DNA of 64,000 bases, taken from positions 20,594 to 84,593 of the forward strand of contig JAANDG010000619.1 of assembly GCA_036852015.1 (NCBI GenBank). Direction: 5' to 3'. The position numbers were made by a program, and so were the translations under genes. The notes under the pieces are model-generated. The model saw only the letters and a list, made by a program, of their open reading frames with translations. It did not search any database and was not told where the DNA came from. The stretch comes from Pelodera strongyloides. Taxonomy: Eukaryota > Nematoda > Chromadorea > Rhabditida > Rhabditidae. How positions within the stretch are numbered: position 1 is the first letter of the stretch; each line of letters begins with the position of its first letter. Shown here in pieces: positions 46,970-60,984 of the stretch.

Positions 46970-47948
46970 TTTCTGCAACCGATGGCGGACTTCACAATGG
47001 GATATGATGCGAGGAAAAATGCTTCTAAAAATAGTCTTCTTTGTTCTCACAGGCAGTCTTTTATGGGCAGTGCAGTGATTTGCATGTATAGTTATTGAGT
47101 TTATCACATCCGTTTCAATTACATATTATATTCACCATCCCATCTTATACTGGCATTTGCTTGCACATAGTTTCCGATTTGTGTACACTATGCCAAAAAA
47201 GGTCATGCCAACGAGAAAGAAGTTTCCCTCAGTTTACTTGTACAGTATGTCCGGAATATCAGAAAGATTACTGTGGAATCCGCATTACTTTACACCTAGA
47301 ACTCACAGAGTTATTCCCCGGCAAACTGTTCGGCCAGGTACCGTAGACAGCAACGTAAAAAATACAAAAATACAAGATATACATATACAAAAAGCACAAA
47401 ATACAAAAAAATACAAAAAAAAAATACAAAATACAAAATATAATTGATCAAAAACGCTAGATTTCCGCCTTTGTTCAAGTAAACGGCGTGCAGATGTGAT
47501 ATTGATATCTATGTTACTTATCATGGCTGATCATATCTTCAGTTTCTGCCGGTACTTGTTTAATTAACACTACCCTGATCTAACTATTACCGCTGCGCCA
47601 TATTGGCCGACCAATCAATATGTATGTGTGGAAAAAGGTTTCGAAATAGCGATTAACGAGACGTCGTTAATTATCAGGTGTCATCATAACTTCAGAACGA
47701 CGGCATTTGTTTAATTAGTTTTATACTACCCAAAAGAGCTTCATATTAGACGCTCTAATCGATAATTATGTGTGATATTAAGAAAAGTAATTATCGAATT
47801 ATTATTACACACAGCACTAATTAGTGTGAATAGCTAACACAGCCAGGCAACGTATTGAAAAATTCGGCTCTGGCATAGTAATTATTCAAAATTGAGTACC
47901 CGAAACCATATACCACATATTAACACATATTAGCACACATTTTCCTCC
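46771..47948 (-). repeat. Inverted duplication, left arm (5' end of SH2 kinase gene)
   Basis: About 1.18 kb that recurs inverted at 51285-52462, nearly identical (an 85-codon frame across it translates identically in both). It holds the three-residue first exon, its donor GTAAGT and the presumed promoter. Differences cluster in an A/T-run near 47350-47445. The outer end of homology falls at about 46771 inside the first intron; the inner end runs into satellite on both sides. Confidence 0.9.
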
Positions 47949-50385
47949 TAAACTTCGCTTCGATGTTACAGTAGTCAAACAATTATACACACCACATATA
48001 CACCCTTATTTGGTAATTAGAACCTCATAAACTTTTCAGAACCCCATCCTCGAGTAGGCCAGGTTGGCTCGAGACTGAGCTTCCAGCCTGCTTTTATACC
48101 CCAAAACACTGTGGCACGGGCATTTTCAGACAAAACACAGACATTTTGGCTTATGCTAATTTAGTGAATATGCTAAACGCTGATGACGCAAGGTGGTGAA
48201 TTGGAAACTGGGAAATAACGTTTTGAATAAGAAATATAAAGTAAATTTAAACCCTAAAAATGTAGTAAAATAATTAAATATAAAAATAATGGAATACTAC
48301 GGGTGTGCAGTGGAGTTGGGTGATAATTATACAGAATTGTACCAATATCTTGGACTGCCGTTGGTCAATAGTCAGTATCAGTGTCATCTTAATCAGAAAA
48401 TTATGACAGGTCCGAAAAATATTAATTAGTAAGCAGATTAAGGTGTGTTATCATAAATAGCGTTAATTAATTTTGGAGGTGCGCAAGGAACAAACTCACA
48501 CATTCAAAACGACATAACTCCGCGACAATTCGGCGAAGTTTCAATATATTTACAGATTCGGATTCCCCGTGAAATTCTCTACAAATCTCGCGAAAATCAC
48601 TTATTTTCACTAAATAGCGCCTTAATTATTGGAGACTGAAAACGCTAGCTGGTTATTTTCCTAAACTGCGCGCGGTGCATTATGATTAACGTTAAACAGC
48701 CAATCAATCACTGGACCAGACTGATAGAAACACGTCTGAATAATCATTTATTAGCACACGTTTTGTTAATTACTAAACGTATTACCCTTATTGAGCTGAT
48801 AACTTACAATTAGTTTGTTTTGTATTACTGGGCGTACCTAGTTCATAGTTTCTTCAATATTTATTACGCAACCCCTCCTAAACTTCGCTTCGATGTTACA
48901 GTAGTCAAACAATTATACACACCACATATACACCCTTATTTGGTAATTAGAACCTCATAAACTTTTCAGAACCCCATCCTCGAGTAGGCCAGGTTGGCTC
49001 GAGACTGAGCTTCCAGCCTGCTTTTATACCCCAAAACACTGTGGCACGGGCATTTTCAGACAAAACACAGACATTTTGGCTTATGCTAATTTAGTGAATA
49101 TGCTAAACGCTGATGACGCAAGGTGGTGAATTGGAAACTGGGAAATAACGTTTTTGAATAAGAAATATAAAGTAAACTTTAAGACCCATAAGAAATGTAG
49201 TTAAAATAATTAAGAATATAAAAATAATGGAATACTACGGGTGTGCAGTGGAGTTGGGTGATAATTATACAGAATTGTACCCAATATCTTGGACTGCCGT
49301 TGGTCAATAGTCAGTATCAGTGTCATCTTAATCAGAAAATTATGACAGGTCCGAAAAATATTAATTAGTAAGCAGATTAAGGTGTGTTATCATAAATAGC
49401 GTTAATTAATTTTGGAGGTGCGCAAGGAACAAACTCACACATTCAAAACGACATAACTCCGCGACAATTCGGCGAAGTTTCAATATATTTACAGATTCGG
49501 ATTCCCCGTGAAATTCTCTACAAATCTCGCGAAAATCACTTATTTTCACTAAATAGCGCCTTAATTAGAGACTGAAACGCTAGCTGGTTATTTTCCTAAA
49601 CTGCGCGCGGTGCATTATGATTAACGTTAAACAGCCAATCAATCACTGGACCAGACTGATAGAAACACGTCTGAATAACCATTTATTAGCACACGTTTTG
49701 TTAATTACTAAACGTATTACCCTTATTGAGCTGATAACTTACAATTAGTTGTTTTGTATTACTGGCGTACCTAGTTCATAGTTTCTTCAATATTTATTAC
49801 GCAACCCCTCCTAAACTTCGCTTCGATGTTACAGTAGTCAAACAATTATACACACCACATATACACCCTTATTTGGTAATTAGAACCTCATAAACTTTTC
49901 AGAACCCCATCCTCGAGTAGGCCAGGTTGGCTCGAGACTGAGCTTCCAGCCTGCTTTTATACCCCAAAACACTGTGGCACGGGCATTTTCAGACAAAACC
50001 CAGACATTTTGGCTTATGCTAATTTAGTGAATATGCTAAACGCTGATGACGCAAGGTGGTGAATTGGAAACTGGGAAATAACGTTTTTGAATAAGAAATA
50101 TAAAGTAAACTTTAAAACCCATAAGAAATGTAGTTAAAATAATTAAGAATATAAAAATAATGGAATACTACGGGTGTGCAGTGGAGTTGGGTGATAATTA
50201 TACAGAATTGTACCCAATATCTTGGACTGCCGTTGGTCAATAGTCAGTATCAGTGTCATCTTAATCAGAAAATTATTCTCCATTACAGGTCCGAAAAATA
50301 TTAATTAGTAAGCAGATTAAGGTGTGTTATCATAAATAGCGTTAAATAATTTTGGAGGTGCGCAAGGAACAAACTCACACATTCA
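47949..50385 (-). repeat. 935-bp satellite, three minus-oriented copies
   Basis: Copies run from the inverted-duplication arm with the landmark CCAGCCTGCTTTTATACCCC near 48090, 49015 and 49945. They differ mainly by small indels. The orientation flips at 50385/50386, where ...CACACATTCAA meets CTAGGTACGCCCAG. Confidence 0.92.
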
Positions 50386-51284
50386 ACTAGGTACGCCCAG
50401 TAATACAAAACAAACTAATTGTAAGTTATCAGCTCAATAAGGGTAATACGTTTAGTCATTAACGAAACGTGTGCTAATAAATGATTATTCAGACGTGTTT
50501 CTATCAGTCTGGTCCAGTGATTGATTGGCTGTTTAACGTTAATCATAATGCACCGCGCGCAGTTTAGGAAAATAACCAGCTAGCGTTTTCAGTCTCCAAT
50601 AATTAAGGCGCTATTTAGTGAAAATAAGTGATTTTCGCGACATTTGTAGAGAATTCACGGGGAATCCGAATCTGTAAATATATTGAAACTTCGCCAAGTT
50701 TCGCGGAGTTATGTCGTTTTGAATGTGTGAGTTGTTCCTTGCGCACCTCCAAAATTAATTAACGCTATTTATGATAACACACCTTAATCTGCTTACTAAT
50801 TAATATTTTTCGGACGTGTCATAATTTTCTGATTAAGATGACACTGATACTGACTATTGACCAACGGCAGTCCAAGATATTGAGTACAATTCTGTATAAT
50901 TATCACCCAACTCCACTGCACACCCTAGTATTCCATTATTTTTATATTCTTAATTATTTTACTACATTTCTTATGGGTCTTAAAGTTTACTTTATATTTC
51001 TTATTCAAAAACGTTATTTCCCAGTTTCCAATTCACCACCTTGCGTCATCAGCGTTTAGCATATTCACTAAATTAGCATAAGCCAAAATGTCTGTGTTTT
51101 GTCTGAAAATGCCCGTGCCACAGTGTTTTTGGGGTATAAAAGCAGGCTGGAAGCTCATTCTCGAGCCAACCTGGCCTACTCGAGGATGGGGTCTGAAAAG
51201 TTTATGAGGTTCTAATTACCAAATAAGGGTGTATATGTGGTGTGTATAATTGTTTGACTACTGTAACATCGAAGCGAAGTTTAG
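50386..51284 (+). repeat. Satellite, one plus-oriented copy between flip point and right arm
   Basis: One almost complete unit (TATA landmark at 51135). It runs into the right arm of the duplicated kinase 5' sequence through GGAGGAAAATGTGTGC, the mirror of the left-arm junction. Confidence 0.9.
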
Positions 51285-52462
51285 GAGGAAAATGTGTGCT
51301 AATATGTGTTAATATGTGGTATATGGTTTCGGGTACTCAATTTTGAATAATTACTATGCCAGAGCCGAATTTTTCAATACGTTGCCTGGCTGTGTTAGCT
51401 ATTCACACTAATTAGTTGCTGTGTGTAATAATAATTCGATAATTACTTTTCTTAATATCACACATAATTATCGATTAGAGAGTCTAATATGAAGCTCTTT
51501 TGGGTAGTATAAAACTAATTAAACAAATGCCGTCGTTCTGAAGTTATGATGACACCTGATAATTAACGACGTCTCGTTAATCGCTATTTCGAAGCCTTTT
51601 CCACACATACATAGTGATTGGTCGGCCAATATGGCGCAGCGGTAATAGTTAGATCAGGGTAGTGTTAATTAAACAAGTACCGGCAGAAACTGAAGATATG
51701 ATCAGCCATGATAAGTAACATAGATATCAATATCACATCTGCACGCCGTTTACTTGAACAAAGGCGGAAATCTAGCGTTTTTGATCAATTATATTTTGTA
51801 TTTTGTATTTTTTTTTTTAATTTTTTTTTATTTTGTGCTTTTTTTATGTATATCTTGTATTTTGTATTTTTTTTTTGTTGCTGTCTACGTACCTGTCCGA
51901 ACAGTTTGCCGGGAATAACTCTGTGAGTTCTAGGTGTAAAGTAATGCGGATTCCACAGTAATCTTTCTGATATTCCGGACATACTGTACAAGTAAACTGA
52001 GGGAAACTTCTTTCTCGTTGGCATGACCTTTTTTGGCATAGTGTACACAAATCGGAAACTATGTGCAAGCAAATGCCAGTATAAGATGGGATGGTGAATA
52101 TAATATGTAATTGAAACGGATGTGATAAACTCAATAACTATACATGCAAATCACTGCACTGCCCATAAAAGACTGCCTGTGAGAACAAAGAAGACTATTT
52201 TTAGAAGCATTTTTCCTCGCATCATATCCCATTGTGAAGTCCGCCATCGGTTGCAGAAAATGAGCGCGGTAAGTCCATTCTTCATAGAGTATTTGGAATT
52301 ATTTCGGTTTTTACTTGTCAGGTTGATTTTCGATTCAAAGGCATCATTCGAATCAGAATTCCATGCTGCTTCGAGTTAGAACAAAATAAAATGTCGGAAA
52401 CAGATAGAAAGAACGCTAGATGGATTTAAAGATTGAATTTTTTCTAGGTTTACAAGAAAATG
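51285..52462 (+). repeat. Inverted duplication, right arm
   Basis: Reverse complement of 46771-47948. After GGTTTACAAGAAAAT the copy breaks off and satellite sequence (CTTGTTCCTTGCGCACC) follows, so the rest of the kinase gene is not duplicated here. Confidence 0.9.
52260..52268 (+). pseudogene. Duplicated first coding exon of the SH2 kinase, orphaned
   Basis: ATGAGCGCG followed by GTAAGT, identical to the start exon at 46969-46961, with the same upstream sequence. No downstream kinase exon exists on this strand; transcription from it would run into the satellite. Confidence 0.8.
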
Positions 52463-54839
52463 TGAGGAGAGCTTGTTCCTTGCGCACCTCCAAATTAACG
52501 CTATTTGTGATAACACACTTTAATCTGCTTACTAATTAATATTTTTCGGACCTGTAATGGAGAATAATTTTCTGATTAAGATGACACTGATACTGACTAT
52601 TGACCAACGGCAGTCCAAGATATTTTGTACAATTCTGTATAATTATCACCCAAATCCACTGCACACCCGTAGTTTTCCACTATTTTTATATTCCTTAATT
52701 ATTTCAACTACATTTCTTATGGGTTTTAAAGTTTACATTATATTTCTTATTCAAAAACGTTATTTCCCAGTTTCCAGTTCACCACCTTGCGTCATCAGCG
52801 TTTAGCATATCCACTAAATTAGAATAAGCCAAAATGTCTGGGTTTTGTCTGAAAATGCCCGCGCCACAGGGTTTTGGGGTATAAAAGCAGGCTGGAAGCT
52901 CAGACTCGAGCGAACCTGGCCTACTCGAGAAATGGGGTTGTGAAACGTTTATGAGGTTCTAATTACCAAATAAGGGTGTATATGTGGTGTGTATAATTGC
53001 TGGACTACTGTAACATCGAAGCGAAGCTTAGGAGGAAAATATGTGTTAATATGTGTTACTAATTAACAAATTAACTAATCAAATAATTAACGTCCAATCG
53101 AATAAACATATTTATTTGAATACAAAACGTGTTAATGATTCTGCAGACGTGTTTCTATCAGTTTGGTCCAGTGATTGATTGGTTGTTTAACGTTAATCAT
53201 AATGCACCGCGCGCAGTTTAGGAAAATAACCAGCTAGCGTATTCAGTCTCTAATAATTAAGGCGCTATTGAGTGAAAATAAGTGATTTTCGCAGCATTTG
53301 TAGAGAATTTCACGGGGAATCCGAATCTGTAAATATATAGAAAATTCGGCCAAGTTTCGCGGAGTTATGTCGTTTTGAATGTGTGAGCTTGTTCCTTGCG
53401 CACCTCCAAATTAACGCTATTTGTGATAACACACTTTAATCTGCTTACTAATTAATATTTTTCGGACCTGTAATGGAGAATAATTTTCTGATTAAGATGA
53501 CACTGATACTGACTATTGACCAACGGCAGTCCAAGATATTTTGTACAATTCTGTATAATTATCACCCAAATCCACTGCACACCCGTAGTTTTCCACTATT
53601 TTTATATCCTTAATTATTTCAACTACATTTCTTATGGGTTTTAAAGTTTACATTATATTTCTTATTCAAAAACGTTATTTCCCAGTTTCCAGTTCACCAC
53701 CTTGCGTCATCAGCGTTTAGCATATTCACTAAATTAGCATAGCCAAAATGTCTGGGTTTGTCTGAAATGCCCGTGCCACAGTGTTTTCGGGTATAAAAGC
53801 AGGCTGGAAGCTCAGTCTCGAGCCAACCTGGCCTACTCGAGGATGGGGTTCTGAAAACTTTATGAGGTTCTAATTACCAAATAAGGGTGTATATGTGGTG
53901 TGTATAATTGTTTGACTACTGTAACATCGAAGCGAAGTTTAGGAGGGGTTGCGTAATAAATATTGAAGAAACTATGAACTAGGTACGCACAGTAATACAA
54001 AACAAACTAATTGTAAGTTATCAGCTCAATAAGGGTAATACGTTTAGTAATTAACAAAAAGTGTGCTAATAAATGATTATTCAGACGTGTTTCTATCAGT
54101 CTGGTCCAGTGATTGATTGGCTGTTTAACGTTAATCATAATGCACCGCGCGCAGTTTAGGAAAATAACCAGCTAGCGTTTTCAGTCTCCAATAATTAAGG
54201 CGCTATTTAGTGAAAATAAGTTATTTTCGCGACATTTGTACAGAATTTCACGGGGAATCCGAATCTGTAAATATATTGAAATTCGCCGAATTTTCGCGGA
54301 TTTATGTCGTTTTGAATGTGTTTGTTCCTTGCGCACCTCCAAAATTAATGAACGCTATTTATGATAACACAACCTTAATCTGCTTACTAATTAATATTTT
54401 TCGGACGTGTCATAATTTTCTGATTAAGATGACACTGATACTGACTATTGACCAACGGCAGTCCAAGATATTGGGTACAATTCTGTATAATTATCACCCA
54501 ACTCCACTGCACACCCGTAGTATTCCATTATTTTTTATTCTTAATTTTTTAACTACATTTCTTATGGGTTTTAAAGTTTACTTATTTTCTTATTCAAAAA
54601 CGTTTTTCCCAGTTTCCAATTCACCACCTTGCGTCATCAGCGTTTAGCATATTCACTAAATTAGCATAAGCCAAAATGTCTGGGTTTTGTCTGAAAGCCC
54701 GTGCCACAGTGTTTTGGGGTATAAAAGCAGGCTGGAAGCTCAGTCTCGAGCCAACCTGGCCTACTCGAGGATGGGGTTCTGAAAAGTTTATGAGGTTCTA
54801 ATTACCAAATAAGGGTGTATATGTGGTGTGTATAATTGT

Positions 54840-57300
54840 TTGACTACTGTAACATCGAAGCGAAGTTTAGGAGGGGTTGCGTAATAAATATTGAAGAAAC
54901 TATGAACTAGGTACGCACAGTAATACAAAACAAACTAATTGTAAGTTATCAGCTCAATAAGGGTAATACGTTTAGTAATTAACAAAATGTGTGCTAATAA
55001 ATGATTATTCAGACGTGTTTCTATCAGTCTGGTCCGGTGTGTATAATTGTTTGACTACTGTAACATCGAAGCGAAGTTTAGGAGGGGTTGCGTAATAAAT
55101 ATTGAAGAAACTATGAACTAGGTACGCACAGTAATACAAAACAAACTAATTGTAAGTTATCAGCTCAATAAGGGTAATACGTTTAGTAATTAACAAAACG
55201 TGTGCTAATAAATGATTATTCAGACGTGTTTCTATCAGTCTGGTCCAGTGATTGATTGGCTGTTTAACGTTAATCATAATGCACCCGCGCGCAGTTTAGG
55301 AAAATAACCAGCTAGCGTTTCAGTCTCTAATAATTAAGGCGCTATTTAGTGAAAATAAGTGATTTTCGCGACATTTGTAGAGAATTTCACGGGGAATCCG
55401 AATCTGTAAATATATTGAAAATTCGCCGAATTTTCGCGGAGTTATGTCGTTTTGAATGTGTTTGTTCCTTGCGCACCTCCAAAATTATTTAACGCTATTT
55501 ATGATAACACACCTTAATCTGCTTACTAATTAATATTTTTCGGACGTGTCATAATTTTCTGATTAAGATGACACTGATACTGACTATTGACCAACGGCAG
55601 TCCAAGATATTGGGTACAATTCTGTATAATTATCACCCAACTCCACTGCACACCCGTAGTATTCCATTTTTTATATTCTTAATTATTTTAACTACATTTC
55701 TTATGGGTTTTAAGTTTACTTATATTTCTTATTCAAAAACGTTATTTCCCCAGTTTCCAATTCACCACCTTGCGTCATCAGCGTTTAGCATATTCACTAA
55801 ATTAGCATGAGCCAAAATGTCTGGGTTTTGTCTGAAATGCCCGTGCCACAGTTTTTGGGGTATAAAAGCAGGCTGGAAGCTCAGTCTCGAGCCAACCTGG
55901 CCTACTCGAGGATGGGGGTTCTGAAAAGTTTATGAGGTTCTAATTACCAAATAAGGGTGTATATGTGGTGTGTATAATTGTTTGACTACTGTAACATCGA
56001 AGCGAAGTTTAGGAGGGTTGCGTAATAAATATTGAAGAAACTATGAACTAGGTACGCACATTAATACAAAACAACTAATTGTAAGTTTATCAGCTCAATA
56101 AGGTATACTTTAGTAATTAACAAAATGTTGCTAATAAATGATTATTCAGACGTTTTTCTATCAGTCTGGTCCGGTGTGTATATTTGTTTGACTACTGTAC
56201 TCGAAGCGCATTTAGGAGGGGTTGCGTAATAAATATTGAAGAAACTATGAACTAGGTACGCAATAATACAAAACAAACTAATTGTAAGTTATCAGCTCAA
56301 TAAGGGTAAACGTTTAGTAATTAACAAAACGTGTGCTAATAAATGATTATTCAGACGTTTTCTATCAGTCTGGTCCATGATTGATTGGCTGTTTAACGTT
56401 AATCATAATGCACCGCGCGCAGTTTAGGAAAATAACCAGCTAGCGTTTTCAGTCTCCATAATTAAGGCGCTATTTAGTGAAAATAAGTGATTTTCGCGAC
56501 ATTGTAGAGAATTTCACGGGGAATCCGAATCTGTAAATATATTGAAAATTCGCCGAATTTTCGCGGAGTTATGTCGTTTTGAATGTGTTTGTTCCTTGCG
56601 CACCTCCAAAATTAATGAACGCTATTTATGATAACCACCTTAATCTGCTTACTAATTAATATTTTTCGGACCTGTCATAATTTTCTGATTAAGATGACAC
56701 TGATACTGACTATTGACCAACGGCAGTCCAAGATATTGGGTACAATTCTGTATAATTATCACCCAACTCCACTGCACACCCGTAGTATCCATTATTTTAT
56801 ATTAATTATTTTAACTACATTTCTTATGGGTTTTAAAGTTTACTTTATATTTCTTATTCAAAAACGTTATTTCCCAGTTTCCAATTCACCACCTTGCGTC
56901 ATCAGCGTTTAGCATATTCACTAAATTAGCATAAGCCAAAATGTCTGGGTTTTGTCTGAAAATGCCCGTGCCACAGTGTTTTGGGGTATAAAAGCAGGCT
57001 GGAAGCTCAGTCTCGAGCCAACCTGGCCTACTCGAGGATGGGGTTCTGAAAAGTTTATGAGGTTCTAATTACCAAATAAGGGTGTATATGTGGTGTGTAT
57101 AATTGTTGACTACTGTAACATCGACGAAGTTTAGGAGGGGTTGCGTAAGTATTGAGAAACTATGACTAGGTACGCACAGTAATACAAAACAAACTAATTG
57201 TAAGTTATCAGCTCAATAAGGGTAATACGTTTAGTAATTAACAAAATGTGTGCTAATAAATGATTATTCAGACGTGTTTCTATCAGTCTGGTCCGGTGTG
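54840..57300 (+). repeat. Higher-order repeat of about 1.13 kb, three times
   Basis: Three successive units carry an extra segment of about 200 bp at the same join (CTGGTCC directly followed by GGTGTGTATAATTG near 55035, 56173 and 57295). TATA spacings there are 1141, 1126 and 1139 bp, against about 935 elsewhere. Confidence 0.85.
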
Positions 57301-58120
57301 TATAATTGTTTGACTACTGTAACATCGAAGCGAAGTTTAGGAGGGGTTGCGTAATAAATATTGAAGAAACTATGAACTAGGTACGCACAGTAATACAAAA
57401 CAAACTAATTGTAAGTTATCAGCTCAATAAGGGTAATACGTTTAGTAATTAACAAAACGTGTGCTAATAAATGATTATTCAGACGTGTTTCTATCAGTCT
57501 GGTCCAGTGATTGATTGGCTGTTTAACGTTAATCATAATGCACCGCGCGCAGTTTAGGAAAATAACCAGCTAGCGTTTTCAGTCTCCAATAATTAAGGCG
57601 CTATTTAGTGAAAATAAGTGATTTTCGCGACATTTGTACAGAATTTCACGGGGAATCCGAATCTGTAAATATATTGAAAATTCGCCGAATTTTCGCGGAG
57701 TTATGTCGTTTTGAATGTGTTTGTTCCTTGCGCACCTCCAAAATTAATGAACGCTATTTATGATAACACACCTTAATCTGCTTACTAATTAATATTTTTC
57801 GGACCTGTCATAATTTTCTGATTAAGATGACACTGATACTGACTATTGACCAACGGCAGTCCAAGATATTGGGTACAATTCTGTATAATTATCACCCAAC
57901 TCCACTGCACACCCGTAGTATTCCATTATTTTTATATTCTTAATTATTTTAACTACATTTCTTATGGGTTTTAAAGTTTACTTTATATTTCTTATTCAAA
58001 AAACGTTATTTCCCAGTTTCCAGTTCACCACCTTGCGTCATCAGCGTTTAGCATATTCACTAAATTAGCATAAGCCAAAATGTCTGGGTTTTGTCTGAAA
58101 ATGCCCGTGCCACAGTGTTT

Positions 58121-58160
58121 TGGGGTATAAAAGCAGGCTGGAAGCTCAGTCTCGAGCCAA
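58121..58160 (+). promoter_or_regulatory. TATA-box core-promoter-like motif of the satellite (representative copy)
   Basis: GGGGTATAAAAGCAGG is followed about 22 bases later by CTCAGTC, an initiator-like sequence. The TATAAAAG part is present in all fifteen units, both orientations. An AATAAA (GCGTAATAAATATTG) follows about 160-190 bases downstream in most units. Confidence 0.55.
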
Positions 58161-60595
58161 CCTGGCCTACTCGAGGATGGGGTTCTGAAAAGTTTATGAG
58201 GTTCTAATTACCAAATAAGGGTGTATATGTGGTGTGTATAATTGTTTGACTACTGTAACATCGAAGCGAAGTTTAGGAGGGGTTGCGTAATAAATATTGA
58301 AGAAACTATGAACTAGGTACGCACAGTAATACAAAACAAACTAATTGTAAGTTATCAGCTCAATAAGGGTAATACGTTTAGTAATTAACAAAACGTGTGC
58401 TAATAAATGATTATTCAGACGTGTTTCTATCAGTCTGGTCCAGTGATTGATTGGCTGTTTAACGTTAATCATAATGCACCGCGCGCAGTTTAGGAAAATA
58501 ACCAGCTAGCGTTTTCAGTCTCCAATAATTAAGGCGCTATTTAGTGAAAATAAGTGATTTTCGCGACATTTGTAGAGAATTTCACGGGGAATCCGAATCT
58601 GTAAATATATTGAAAATTCGCCGAATTTTCGCGGAGTTATGTCGTTTTGAATGTGTTTGTTCCTTGCGCACCTCCAAAATTAATGAACGCTATTTATGAT
58701 AACACACCTTAATCTGCTTACTAATTAATATTTTTCGGAAGTGTCATAATTTTCTGATTAAGATGACACTGATACTGACTATTGACCAACGGCAGTCCAA
58801 GATATTGGGTACAATTCTGTATAATTATCACCCAACTCCACTGCACACCCGTAGTATTCCATTATTTTTATATTCTTAATTATTTTAACTACATTTCTTA
58901 TGGGTTTTAAAGTTTACTTTATATTTCTTATTCAAAAACGTTATTTCCCAGTTTCCAATTCACCACCTTGCGTCATCAGCGTTTAGCATATTCACTAAAT
59001 TAGCATAAGCCAAAATGTCTGGGTTTTGTCTGAAAATGCCCGTGCCACAGTGTTTTGGGGTATAAAAGCAGGCTGGAAGCTCAGTCTCGAGCCAACCTGG
59101 CCTACTCGAGGATGGGGTTCTGAAAAGTTTATGAGGTTCTAATTACCAAATAAGGGTGTATATGTGGTGTGTATAATTGTTTGACTACTGTAACATCGAA
59201 GCGAAGTTAGGAGGGGTTTGCGTAATAATATATTGAAGAAACTATGAACTAGGTACGCCAGTAATACAAAACAAAACTAAATTGTAAGTTATCAGCTCAA
59301 TAAGGGTAATACGTTTAGTAATTAACAAAACGTGTGCTAATAAATGATTATTCAGACGTGTTTCTATCAGTCTGGTCCAGTGATTGATTGGCTGTTTAAC
59401 GTTAATCATAATGCACCGCGCGCAGTTTAGGAAAATAACCAGCTAGCGTTTTCAGTCTCCAATAATTAAGGCGCTATTTAGTGAAAATAAGTGATTTTCG
59501 CGACATTTGTAGAGAATTTCACGGGGAATCCGAATCTGTAAATATATTGAAAATTCGCCGAATTTTCGCGGAGTTATGTCGTTTTGAATGTGTGAGTTTG
59601 TTCCTTGCGCACCTCCAAAATTATTTAACGCTATTTATGATAACACACCTTAATCTGCTTACTAATTAATATTTTTCGGACCTGTCATAATTTTCTGATT
59701 AAGATGACACTGATACTGACTATTGACCAACGGCAGTCCAAGATATTGGGTACAATTCTGTATAATTATCACCCAACTCCACTGCCACTGCACACCCGTA
59801 GTATTCCATTATTTTTATATTCTTAATTATTTTAACTACATTTCTTATGGGTTTTAAAGTTTACTTTATATTTCTTATTCAAAAACGTTATTTCCCAGTT
59901 TCCAATTCACCACCTTGCGTCATCAGCGTTTAGCATATTCACTAAATTAGCATAAGCCAAAATGTCTGGGTTTTGTCTGAAAATGCCCGTGCCACAGTGT
60001 TTTGGGGTATAAAAGCAGGCTGGAAGCTCAGTCTCGAGCGAACCTGGCCTACTCGAGGATGGGGGTTCTGAAAAGTTTATGAGGTTCTAATTACCAAATA
60101 AGGGTGTATATGTGGTGTGTATAATTGTTTGACTACTGTAACATCGAAGCGAAGTTTAGGAGGGGTTGCGTAATAAATATTGAAGAAACTATGAACTAGG
60201 TACGCACAGTAATACAAAACAAACTAATTGTAAGTTATCAGCTCAATAAGGGTAATACGTTTAGTAATTAACAAAACGTGTGCTAATAAATGATTATTCA
60301 GACGTGTTTCTATCAGTCTGGTCCAGTGATTGATTGGCTGTTTAACGTTAATCATAATGCACCGCGCGCAGTTTAGGAAAATAACCAGCTAGCGTTTTCA
60401 GTCTCCAATAATTAAGGCGCTATTTAGTGAAAATAAGTGATTTTCGCGACATTTGTACAGAATTTCACGGGGAATCCGAATCTGTAAATATATTGAAAAT
60501 TCGCCGAATTTTCGCGGAGTTATGTCGTTTTGAATGTGTTTGTTCCTTGCGCACCTCCAAAATTAATGAACGCTATTTATGATAACACACCTTAA

Positions 60596-60984
60596 AGGGA
60601 CAGGCCCATCAAAGTAAACCTATATTTGTGATACGTCCATAGTGACTATCAAGCATTTTTATTACAATATATGCAAACTAAATTTCACATTTATTTGCCA
60701 TGGGAAACTTTTTTCCGATGCGCTCAGATCAAATGTATACCGTAAAGCCGCAAATATCCTTGTCGTCAATGCAAATTTATCGTGAAATTATAATGCGATT
60801 ATAATTTGCATATATAGCTTTGAAATCTGCAGTTTTATGGTATACATATGCGTGGAGCGCATTGGAAAAAAGTTGTCTAGGGCGAATAATGGTGAAATTT
60901 AGTTTGTATATATTGTAATAAAAATGCTTGATAGTCATTATGAACGTTTCGTAAATATAGGTTTATTTTGATGGGCCTGTCCCT
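60596..60984. mobile_element. 389-bp family C MITE inside a satellite unit
   Basis: Same ends and same length as 43058-43446. TTAA at 60592-60595 and 60985-60988; the unfilled sequence CACACCTTAATCTGC is seen in neighbouring units. Confidence 0.92.

Noticed and set aside
46850..52379. 85-codon frames at 46850-47107 (minus) and 52122-52379 (plus) as a duplicated gene
   Set aside because: The frame runs across the kinase start exon in another phase and through its intron; identity reflects DNA duplication, not coding constraint.
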